Part shown: positions 54,746-64,000 of the stretch, one piece after another
Position numbering within the stretch: position 1 is the stretch's first letter
Layout: each line of letters opens with the position of its first letter
From: Anniella stebbinsi
Lineage: Eukaryota; Chordata; Lepidosauria; Squamata; Anniellidae
Length of the DNA stretch: 64,000 nt
Direction: 5' to 3'
Assembly: GCA_029215795.1 (NCBI GenBank)
Contig: JARDYH010000002.1
Coordinates: 11,649,001-11,713,000 of the forward strand
Position numbers and translations under genes: made by a program
Notes under the pieces: model-generated
Told to the model about the DNA's origin: nothing
What the model saw: the letters and a program-made list of their open reading frames with translations, nothing else
Database searches by the model: none

Positions 54746-57700
54746 TAAGTTCATGGAGAGGTGAGATTTGAAACAGGGACTTCTTGGGTTGGATCCAACG
54801 GTGCCTTTCTGCCAGCGGAAGGGGTTTGCCCTCCCCCTTACTGCTCCGTGCACATTCCCCAAATCTGCTCTGGAGAATTGAGAGACTCTCTGGAACAGAT
54901 TTGGGGGTCCACTGGTTGCTATGGGGGGGGGGAGGATGGGGAAGTCCCATGGCAGACAATGTCATATCCAAGCTCTTGAATGGCAGTGCAGTCTTAGTCT
55001 TACCCACAATGTCACACAAGCTCTAAGTAACCATACTATTTGCTGGCAAATCTTGAACTCCTGCCTAGCAGTGAGACATAGGCAGCTCCCAAGTGAAGTT
55101 ACTGGGCTGTTGGAAGACCAGCTTTCTCGCGCAGGTATTGAAACTAACTCTACTAAAGTGTACAGAGCTCAAAAATCCTTCTAATTATTCTAAGGGAGCA
55201 TTGTTAAAAATACATTTAATATCATCTACATGTGAAAAATATGATTTTGAGGTTGTAAGGGAATCCATACTGTGGAAGTGAAGGCTTTGCCAGGAAATGC
55301 CACCAGAGTTTGGCTTAATTCTTTCATCCAGGGCACCAATCCATCAAAGACTGTGTGCGTGAAACTGCACTTTGCTCACACTTACCCCCTTGTTATACTG
55401 CCCCCTTCCTCTGCTCTCCTGTTGCCTCTCCTCCCCACCCCTTACAAATTTAAAGTGTAAAGGCTTCAGACATTGTAAACTCTTTGTTTAGGTTACTCTG
55501 TAAAACAGCATGTAGACTAATGGCACGGTAAAAGCAAGAACAAGAAATAAATCCATAAAGAAATCAAAGTCTTGCTTATTCGGTTTGCCCACCATCGTTC
55601 CACGATGCGAATCGATTTGCTGTAAAATAAGAGATAATCTAGAATTGCCACTGGAATTTTGCCAAAATCAAAACCCAAAGCGAATCTGGAATTCAGGTTG
55701 GACAGAGGGCTGGACTAGGTGGACCCTTGGTCTGATCCAGCATAGCACTTCTTACATTCTTAATTCTCAAGGAGGAGATGGTGGTCCTGCTTCCTACACA
55801 TCCCTAGGTAATCACTGAATTTTGCCTAAGGAGAAAGCCCTCCGCCAAAATACGGGGGGGGGGGGGGGGATTTTGAGAAAAGCTTTGAAATGACTACTAA
55901 CATTTTTCATCTGAGTTTTGCACAGCCTTAAGTAACCCCTTGTACAGTAGCCTGAGGACATGGGGCAAGGCAGAGTTACGGTGGTATACACACAGGATAA
56001 AGAAATAGGGGGAAAGATTCCACCACCACCACAGCACAGGCAGATAAATGGAAAAACAATACATGAGCAGACCTTCACAAGACAGCTGCTTCTCAGAAAT
56101 TTCAAGAGCGCATAGTCAAGATGACAAAAAAGTCAGCCCCCTTAAATTTGGCAAGATTTAAAGACACTGAAAATCCAACCTTCGATGGATAGTTTAAATA
56201 ATCCGTACTCCATGTAATAAAATTTGCATTAGACTCCTTATATTTTAGCTGCTCTTTACTAAAACAGGAAGCTGAGCAAACACAATATCCCTGAATGGGT
56301 ATCAAACAGACGACTTTTCCAGGTATTGTACAGAAGCAAAAGAGCAAAATTATTCATTCTGGCCTTACTCAAGATCTCGGCCATTGCAAGCAAAATGTTA
56401 CCCTGATAGATTGTTGGTTGTCAAGCGTATAGCTACAATTGCCATGCTGCAGTCTCTTCACCGTGATGCACTGGAGAATTTTTGGTGTTCTTCAAAAACA
56501 ACAAATGGATCCCCATTACCTGACAGTAACTCCCATTGAATTCAGTGGGACTTACTTCTGAGCAGACGTGCAAAGGACTGCGTTGCGAAAAGAGAAAGCG
56601 CAAAGGCTTCAGAGTCCCTTGTTTGCTTCCCTGGATCCGATTTGCAAAGAAAGCCACACACAAAAAGTTACACATTCACATCACAATGACATCAGGGTTA
56701 TAAGATATATTCTTGTTTTCCACACGTAATGACAGGTCTTCCCTGGGAACCGTGGAACCAAATGCTTCCAGCAGCATTAAAAGGACAGCACATGCTAGCA
56801 GCAGCATTAAATTCCAGGTGAGTTTTTGTTCCACATGGTGGTTAATTCATAAGTCGGTAGCTAATGGAAATCCTGAATAAGATCCACCGATCCACAAGGA
56901 GATTTAAACGACCCTGAAAGTGAAGATCTACTCCTCAAATATAGCCTACACATACAAAAATCCTAAATCTGCCAAAAACCACTATACAACACAGACACAA
57001 GCTATTTCAAGGACAACATTTTCCCAGTGCCCACCACCAATTCAAAAATTAAACTTCAAATCCAGCTTGCAAAAAACAAAAAAACAAAAAAACATACAAA
57101 AATGTAAGATGTTGCTATAAACACATGGTTGACCTCCAGCCAAGATGCCAGTATCTGGGGAGAATTTTAGAAGCAATTAATAATAATAAAAAGGAGAATA
57201 GCAGCTTCTCCTTTGAACAGCAATTTATGAAACATGATGACTGTGATCGACTCTAACAGAAACTGTAACTGAAACATACTATGGCACTCCAGGCAGACTG
57301 GAAACATGATGATTATTTAAAAAAAACAACAACCAAAGCAGCCTTTGCAAAGAAGACAGGATGCTTCCCTTGTGATTAAATAAAACTTGGAAACATTGTA
57401 AAGCATCAACTACCCCTTCAGGAAAACAGCAAGGCAGGGAGTGGGAGATAGACAGACCGACGTACCTCAGCGACTCCTTTTTCTTTCCACTGGTATGCCT
57501 ACGAGTGTAAAATCTACCGTGCCGGTTTAAGACAGCATCTGCAAAATAGCCATTCTCCCTGAGCGCCTGGAGTCGAATGTAGTAGCGTGTCCCTCATTTG
57601 AAAGAGGAAAGTTAAGCCCTTCTAGGAGCGGTTCAGAGGATTCCCTCCCACCGCTCCCTGTAAACCAAAAGAATTTGGCATCCTGCCCTGCCTGTCCACC

Positions 57701-58015
57701 TGTACTAAAGCCTCGATGGTATGCGGAGGAAGCCAGCACCCTATTTTAATGCTCCGCTCTTCCCACAAGTGAGCTGTGTACTCTGGAAAGACTTTCCCTC
57801 CTTCTTCTTAAAGAAATGCAGGCTCTTGCCCAGACTTCTGCCATCCGAACCGTGCTTCGCCCTTGCCATTCGTGCGCACAAACCCCAGATCGCTTCACAA
57901 TGATGGCTGATACCTTAACCCTTGAGAGAACCTGAGCAGGCATACTTGCTTTGGAAATTTAAAAACACATCAGTGGTTATTTAAACAGGTAATAGACAGA
58001 GAGTGGGCTAACTTT
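54746..58015. other. long stretch, almost no recognised repeat
   Basis: Apart from a CR1-like tail at about 55694-55772 (GGACCCTTGGTCTGATCCAG), a G-run at about 55854-55870 and a MITE remnant at about 56516-56586 (CCCATTGAATTCAGTGGGAC), I see no known repeat and no exon that I can support. Confidence 0.45.
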
Positions 58016-58141
58016 CCTCAACTTGATGCCCTCTAGATGTTTTGGATTTCAACTCCCATCAGCACCAGCCTGCCTAGCTAATAGTCAGGAATGGTGGGAG
58101 TTGTAGTCCAAAACATCTGGAGGGCAGCAGGTTGGGGAACA
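58016..58141. repeat. squamate-type palindromic MITE, best copy
   Basis: Left arm TCCTCAACTTGATGCCCTCT with AGATGTTTTGGATTTCAACT. Right arm GGGAGTTGTAGTCCAAAACA with TCTGGAGGGCAGCAGGTTGG. The arms of about 55 bp are inverted around CCTGCCTAGCTAATAGTCAG. Confidence 0.85.
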
Positions 58142-58555
58142 CTGAAGAAGGCCATGGAAAGCTGTAGATCAGATCCTATCGTACCGGGTATAGATATCAG
58201 TATGCTGAGAATCTCGTTTCTCATTTCTTGGGTGGAGGGGAGAATTTGAGCTTGGTGCTTCCGTACACAACGGCAGCATGTTCACCAAAATGGGTCCATT
58301 TACCACAACTGGTACAACATGAACACAGAGTGTATGTCCACTAATTAACTCAACCCATCTTAAAAAAACAAAGCCTAAATAAATGGCCATGGGTTTCTGC
58401 CCTTCCTTCTAGCAGCACACTGTTCAATTCCATTCCAACACATTCTCGTTTAAAATAAAAAAGCAGACCTGATCTGAACTTTTCACTGGATCACCGACAA
58501 ACATACACTTATATCTGAATGTGCCCTGGAACAATTTCCACCACACTTTATAAAT
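58142..58555. other. stretch without recognised repeat
   Basis: Nothing recognised. Confidence 0.4.
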
Positions 58556-58616
58556 GCCTTCCCCAACCTGCTGGCCTCTATATATGTTGGACTACAATTC
58601 CCACCATCCCCACCCA
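58556..58616. repeat. squamate-type palindromic MITE, half copy
   Basis: GCCTTCCCCAACCTGCTGGC and TTGGACTACAATTCCCACCA. The right arm is missing, replaced by the (ATC)n tail of the SINE. Confidence 0.7.
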
Positions 58617-58618
58617 AT

Positions 58619-58662
<44 letters not shown>

Positions 58663-58740
58663 GCCTTTCAACAAACTCAAAGCAGCAGATGTGCCCCCCC
58701 TTTATCCTCACAGCAACCTTGTGAGGTAGGCTAGACTTTG
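58617..58740 (-). mobile_element. Sauria-type SINE, 3' part of a split copy
   Basis: The (ATC)n tail at about 58619-58660 is followed by the minus-strand SINE 3' half (TTTATCCTCACAGCAACCTT, GTGAGGTAGGCTAG). It is cut at about 58740 and continues at about 59280. Confidence 0.72.
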
Positions 58741-59279
58741 AGCTCATCTACATCTATGAGCCTGCCGGGACGGGGTGGGTGGGGGAGGATCTTGGGCTAT
58801 CCCGCTTCCGGGATCATCCCCTAGCATGCACACGCCTGTGCATTGTCCCGGAAGTGAGGAAGAACGTACCGGGACGCCATTTTTTCGCAAATCGGAGACA
58901 AGCAATGCAGGAGCGATCGTGCGCCAAAGCAAGTGGTTTTTTAAAAAAAAAAAACACGAGAGCCATCACTGCGATGACAAAGCAACTCTCCCCCACCCCT
59001 GATGGGTACGGAGTCCCCTCGCAGAGCCCCGTTCCCAGTGGCAGAGCCCCACTACTCGTGGGGAAGAAGGGACAACCCTGGGAGTGGGCACCACACTGCC
59101 CACAGACCTCGAAGTTGTCCCTGGACTTCAGTAAAATTCAAAAAAAACGCAGTCCCAGTTATCCCGGGCAAGGTGAGTGGTCATCCCTGGTTAACCCCAG
59201 GATCCCCTGTGCATCATTTAGATGCTCAGGGACGACCACGTGACCAGCCTGGGACAAATGGCTGGTGTAGACATGTCCT
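58741..59279. mobile_element. DNA element inserted into a SINE
   Basis: It separates two halves of one SINE. The ends carry imperfectly inverted words (CTCATCTACATCTATGAGCC on the left, GGCTGGTGTAGACATGTCCT on the right). The interior has inverted CCGGGAC / GTCCCGG words, a CGCCATTTTTTCGC motif and CAAGGTGAGTGG. No transposase; exact borders and target duplication unclear. Confidence 0.6.
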
Positions 59280-59396
59280 AGGAGAGATTGACTGAGCCAA
59301 GGTAACCCAGTGAGCTCCATGGCTGAGTGGGGTTTTGAAACTAGGTCTCCACCAGTCCCTTTTCTAACCGCTACACCACGCTGGCTGCCAAGACAC
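59280..59396 (-). mobile_element. Sauria-type SINE, 5' part of a split copy
   Basis: On the minus strand it reads CAGCGTGGTGTAGCGGTTAG (A box), GACCTAGTTTCAAAACCCC (B-box-like) and GAGCTCACTGGGTTACCTTG. It continues into 58617-58740. Confidence 0.75.
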
Positions 59397-59837
59397 AAAA
59401 TGAGGTGCTAGAGTTCTAAAATGGCAGACCGAGGTGTCAGGATGGGCAGTACCATTGCAAATGGTGGATCACATTCCTAAATGCTCACCTACATAAACAA
59501 CCCCTTTCAAGTAGAAGGCTAGTGCAAGAGGGAGCATGTTGTGCTACAGCCTTTCTCCATGACGTACTAGGGTTCAGGTTGCTGTTGTTTTATTTGCAGG
59601 GAAGTTACATGAGATACCATTTAAAATAATTTCCCCCTCCTCCAATCTAAAGTGGTATAGTCAGCTCTACCTCCTCAGGATTCTACCACCACCTTCTGCT
59701 GCAAGTGTAGACCAGGCCTCTATCTTCACCCGGAGTGGTGGATGGAGGCAGGAGAATACAAGAGTATACCACTTCAGGTCTCAGGTTGGGGAGATCCTAT
59801 TTCAGAATGTTCTTTCCACATAAAAATCAAATAATGG
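59397..59837. other. stretch without recognised repeat
   Basis: Nothing that I can assign with confidence. Possible diverged DNA-element sequence around 59640-59790. Confidence 0.35.
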
Positions 59838-59908
59838 TTATATATTTATTTACTGCATTTCCATACTGCCCAATAGCCGAAGCTCTCTGGGCGGTTTACA
59901 AAAAAATT
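59838..59908 (-). mobile_element. LINE tail fragment
   Basis: TTATTTACTGCATTTCCATA and CCAATAGCCGAAGCTCTCTG with GGCGGTTTACAAA are the 3' end of the 1963-2345 LINE group. Confidence 0.75.
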
Positions 59909-60077
59909 ATGTAGCCTTCTTCCTAACGTGTGCCAGTTTACCACACATGGTGGGATTTTTATGTGAAGGCAGCATTCAACAAAGATATGACCCATCCACC
60001 CCTGCAATCGGAAGTGGTAGGCTCCAGAATTCTACCACCTTGGTCTCCCATACTGCAAACCCAACAGATGCTGCTCA

Positions 60078-60485
60078 ATGAGAATTATATATTGCACTTC
60101 TATACTGTCCAATATTTGAAACTCTCCGGGTGGTTCACAAAATAGAGCTAAAACTATAAAATATAAAAAAACATAAAACACAGCATGAAGCCCTAAAATA
60201 AATTAATAATAATATTAATAATAATAAGCTACAAATAAAAACCAAAGTAAAACCATCAGCAGCCCTAAGAACTAAAAAGCACAACGCATTTAAATACAAC
60301 AACAAACAGAAGGGTTAAAAAGATTGTGAGAATAAGGAAGTCTTCACCTGGCATCAAAAATGGTACAACATAGGCACCAGGCAAACCAAGGTAGGCACCA
60401 GAGAGGATGCGCCACAGCCAAGGTGTGGTCATCAAAATGTCCTTCTTCTTAGTAGCTACCTGCCTCATCTCATTTGGTGGAAGTA
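60078..60485 (-). mobile_element. LINE 3' end
   Basis: The tail and stem are diverged (CACTTCTATACTGTCCAATA, ACTCTCCGGGTGGTTCACAA). The coding remnant ends at 60485 (GTAGCTACCTGCCTCATCTC), matching the reverse complement of the 1963-2345 copy end to end. Confidence 0.78.
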
Positions 60486-61052
60486 TCTGGAGGAAGCCTC
60501 TAAAGAGGATCTTAGGTCCAGACAGATATATGAGGGAGGAAACTGTCCTTCAGGGGGTGGTAAATTCATGCTAAATCAGATGGAGCTAAATTAGTAAGCA
60601 TGCAATCCTATTGATTGTACCTTGCTGCTCGGAAGCTGCCGAACTCAGAAGCTTCTGAGTTTCTGATGCCCTGCCAGGCTGAAGACAGCAGGACGGGAGG
60701 AGCAGCGGAAGTGATCTTCACCTCTCGGTCCTTCGTCTGTCCTGATTTTCCTGAGGGCACTTTGAAGGAAGCTCAGGATAACTCATATCCTGGCCTCTCC
60801 GATCTCCTCCCTCCCTGCTCACTGGAACGTTCCCTTTTCCCCTCTCCATGGTTGATTTTCTGACCTTGGAGGGCGGCTGGTGCAGTTGTTTTTGCACTGA
60901 CTGCAAGAGAACAGGTCAGAGGGATTGGAACTCCAACTCCCCCTTCTGAGGACAGAGCAGTGTCTCCCAACTTAGTGGGGTTTTCCAAGTAATCCTATGG
61001 CCCTTTGGACACTCACCCAGGGACCATAGGATTGCTCTCCAAATGAACTAAT
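60486..61052. other. stretch without recognised repeat
   Basis: Nothing recognised. Confidence 0.4.
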
Positions 61053-61347
61053 TAGGGTGACCATATGGAAAGGAGGATAGGTCTCCTGTATCTTTCAGCA
61101 GGTGCCATTTGTATGCATGCAGCACCTGGTGAAATTCCCTCTTCATCGCAACAGTCAAAGCTGCAGGAGCTATACTAGAGTGACTAGATACAAAAGAGGG
61201 CAGGGCTCCTGCAGCTTTAACTGTTGTGATGAAGAGGGAATTTCACCAGGTGCTGCATGCATACAAATAACACCTGCTGAAATTCCCTTTTCTAAATAAC
61301 TGTTAAACATACAGGAGCCCTGTCCTCCTTTCCATAGGTTCACGCTA
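61053..61347. mobile_element. foldback hAT-type element, copy 10 (divergent subfamily)
   Basis: It starts TAGGGTGACCATATGGAAAG and ends CTTTCCATAGGTTCACGCTA. It has the GCATGCAGCACCTGGTG interior of copies 4 and 5. The left half is shortened by about 25 bp. No target duplication was found. Confidence 0.8.
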
Positions 61348-61784
61348 AATTAGTACATTAATGAAAGATAGTGCTAACATGGAATATGGACATATTGTAA
61401 ATGCCCCTATGCCTTCACAGCAGTATGAGGAAACATACTGTTTAGTTCTGTTTTGAACCAATCCTAAGGACCCTCTCAATAGAGATTGGTGCAGACAGAC
61501 TTGGGGGACAGTTGCACCTATTTAAATAATAGCTCACCTATCCCTTGCGCCATTATTGGGGGGAGAAGTGGGGCATTGATGACTGGGGGAAACCATAGAT
61601 GTAATTGTTTAATTAAAGGTTTAATTAGAATATATGTGTAATTGCTTTAATTATTAAACCCAGAGTTGAAACATGGGTCATTAATGGTCATTAGAGACCC
61701 CTCATTATGCACCATAGAACTGGAAATTTGAACATTCGAAATGAGGTCAGCAAACAACGGAAAGTGAAATAAGGATATTTTGCC

Positions 61785-61830
<46 letters not shown>

Positions 61831-62560
61831 GAGAGAGAGAGAGATTTGAGGTACATTTTTATACCTGTCTACCCAGGAGTAAGCACCACTGAATTCAATA
61901 GGACTTATTCCCAGCTACGAATATATAGGATTGCAGCCTTAATCCTATTAGTTCTGTTTTTTTTTAATCTACTTCATTTGCTCTCTGCTGTCCCAAAAAG
62001 CCTCTTGCACCTGTATTTTGGAGAATGAAAACAGGACCAACTGGAGTGTCTTTGGATACACAATTCTGCCTTGAAAGCCAGTACGGCATAGAGCAGTGGC
62101 CAAGAAACTCAGGCCTGGTCCATTATTTATTTATTTATTTATTTAGCACCATCAATGTAAAATTGTCTACAAAGGCAACAGAATGCACTGGTAGACTCTG
62201 GTGGTGGTAGAAGGCCCTGTACACGGCAGGTTGTGGAGGCCTTTCCTTTCTTTTTGATGTACCTCCTTGTTAAAAAGAAAGATCCCTTTAAGTCAACATC
62301 ACATACAGGTGAAAGGTTTGAGGCCACCTCACTTCCTCCTGTGCTATCTTTTTGCTTGCAGGGAAGTAGACGTTTGGTTTGATTTGAACTCTAGGGAAGC
62401 ATTAAAATGTGATTCTTTATCCAAGTCTGATGCGGCACAGTCTATTCTGCCACCTCAGAGCTCTGTTTCCCATCTCATTCCCATCTCATTCCCATCTCAT
62501 TCATGAGCAGGTCTAAGCTGTCAGTCATGAAGATCCCAGTTCATATCCTTATTCTGACAA

Positions 62561-62561
<1 letters not shown>
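61348..62561. other. stretch with microsatellites and a MITE remnant
   Basis: It holds (CA)n at about 61790-61826, (GA)n at about 61830-61845, a MITE remnant at about 61862-61940 (AATTCAATAGGACTTATTCC, ATATAGGATTGCAGCC), and a (TTTA)n patch near 62124-62146. Otherwise nothing recognised. Confidence 0.45.

Positions 62562-62590
<29 letters not shown>
62562..62590. repeat. (CT)n microsatellite
   Basis: About fourteen CT units immediately left of the TIR element. Confidence 0.93.
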
Positions 62591-62594
<4 letters not shown>

Positions 62595-62595
<1 letters not shown>

Positions 62596-62950
62596 ATCAG
62601 ACAAGCATTTTATTGCACGTTCATTACTGGGCACTCACAGATTTTTGGGCTTCTATTCACAACGTTGTTTGTTTCCCGTGCATCTCCCGCCCCTTCTAGC
62701 CTTTTTCCTGCAACAAAAAAGACCCCAGCAAGTCCGAATTATTTTTATAGACGGAACTTGCCGCTATCTCCTGCTGTGTGCAGGAGAAGTGGCGCGATAG
62801 AAACAGCCCACTGAATGGGCCACGTGGTCTTTGTTTACTTCCTCTTTCCTCTCTCTGAGAAAGAGGAAGTATTGAGCAACAAAAGCGAGAGTGGAGAAGC
62901 AACGGCAGGGAGGCGTGATTTCCCACCCCACCCCACCCCCCCGTCTGATG
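62595..62950. mobile_element. 356-bp TIR element (CATCAGAC family), copy 2
   Basis: It starts CATCAGACAAGCATTTTATT and ends CCCCCCGTCTGATG, inverted at the outer 9 bp. It aligns with 4655-4986 in the same orientation (CAGCAAGTCCGAATTATTTT, GCTGTGTGCAGGAGAAG, TTTACTTCCTCTTTC). Confidence 0.8.
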
Positions 62951-64000
62951 GAGCTCGCGCCCTCTCTTTCAGCCTCAGTCCTTCCATCTGTAATATGGGG
63001 GTAATCCTATCAACCTCGTTCATTGACAAGGTTTCTGTGCGGATTATTGCAATAATGTACATGAAAGGATTTATACACTCAAAAAGCACAACGGGCATGC
63101 TAAGAGCAATTATTATCAATAACATCAGTAAGAACAACATCTCTATGCAGGCTACGTTTTCTACTTATTATGAAAAGAACTCCTGAAACTTGATCAACCC
63201 ATTCTATTTATGAATAAGTAGCAGCCCAAACTCCAGCATATTGGGTGAGGATTTAGTTTAATTGCAGAAGTTGAATGCTTAGAACACTTTAAAAAAAAAA
63301 ACCTTTTGGAATACTTTGGTTTCTGAGCGTCCTCTCCCACCTTTCTCTTAAAACCCCACACCCAACCCGCTATCAGCAACTTCTCTAACTACTGGGTTTC
63401 TAAGGAGTGTCTGGGTACATTAATCAGCAAACCCAGTGCAAACCATATGCCCAGCCCTAGATAAGATACTAGCTAAACTTGGGCAGTGTCCAGTAAATGC
63501 CAATCCACCCAGCCTTGTAAGTTCAGAAGAAAAGAAAAATGCCTCCTACTGGTGTTCCTGTTATGTCACCCTGCACGGGATACACCTTTTTGTAGCTGCT
63601 TTCACACCCTCACTTTGAGCGCCCCCGCCCCACAGATTTCTGACAAGAGGGTGAGATGTACAAAGAATAGAAGACCACCCTGATAAAACCAGTCATGAGA
63701 GGCGGTTAGGTCAGCGGTAGGATATTTTTCAGATTCTGGATATTGTTGTAGACTCTGGACTCAATGGTCTTTATGGGAGTCCCTCTCTTTAGATGGGGAC
63801 ATGTAATTACATCACTTCCCTCAAAATGTGGTAAGCTGCCCCTGCCGTGTTTGGGGCCCCTCCTGCTGATTTGGCGGACATCTGCTCCAAAGTCCTGCCC
63901 TGAGGGCACTACTGGAACACATGTCTTGAGCATGAGACGGAGGTCCCTCCATTTAATCCATGGCATTGGCAGCCAAGAGGATCAGAGGTAGGAAAGACCT
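62951..64000. other. stretch without recognised repeat
   Basis: Nothing recognised up to the window end. Confidence 0.4.

Noticed and set aside
1..64000. Endogenous retrovirus or viral insertion
   Set aside because: I saw no long terminal repeats, protease or envelope-like frame. All RT sequences are of the non-LTR type.

Overview
This window looks like a non-coding stretch of a vertebrate nuclear genome, most likely a squamate reptile. I found no host protein-coding exon, rRNA, tRNA or CRISPR array that I could support. The squamate assignment rests on recognised repeat types. There are tRNA-derived SINEs of the Sauria type, CR1 LINE tails whose 3' end reads ATTCTATG, several L2/CR1-like LINE subfamilies ending in (ATT)n or (AAAT)n, many short palindromic MITEs, and abundant microsatellites. 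Almost all long open reading frames are either LINE fragments or chance frames in GC-rich or simple repeats.

Layout. 1-9 kb holds a 320-bp foldback hAT-type element, LINE 3' ends, two Sauria-type SINEs, and a GC-rich inverted-repeat transposon (6903-7785) that splits a LINE. 9-16 kb holds three copies of one (ATT)n-tailed LINE subfamily, including the largest reverse-transcriptase fragment (10942-12325, minus). That copy sits inside a GAAA/GGAA purine tract. 16-35 kb is lower-density sequence with scattered CR1, foldback elements and MITEs, plus stretches with no recognisable repeat. 35.1-38.9 kb is a nested retroelement block: a CR1 is split by a 5'-complete LINE, whose reverse-transcriptase core is missing and replaced by an inverted LINE fragment plus a 643-bp segment shared with 9.1-9.8 kb. 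39-43 kb carries further DNA elements. 43.9-46.3 kb is a three-layer transposon nest whose inner layer is a 1814-bp, very GC- and CpG-rich hAT-like element with five tandem ~190-bp near-perfect hairpins. 47-64 kb has CR1-like, foldback, SINE and MITE copies separated by long stretches without recognisable repeats, especially 49.6-53.0 and 54.8-58.0 kb.

There is no gene pathway here. The sequence records transposon activity: 8-bp target duplications mark hAT-type insertions, LINEs insert into each other and into microsatellites, and elements nest in a readable order. The most unusual object is the 44446-46259 element. Its hairpin modules each end in a 5'-splice-donor-like motif on both strands, and it also carries a pair of inverted YY1-like motifs.
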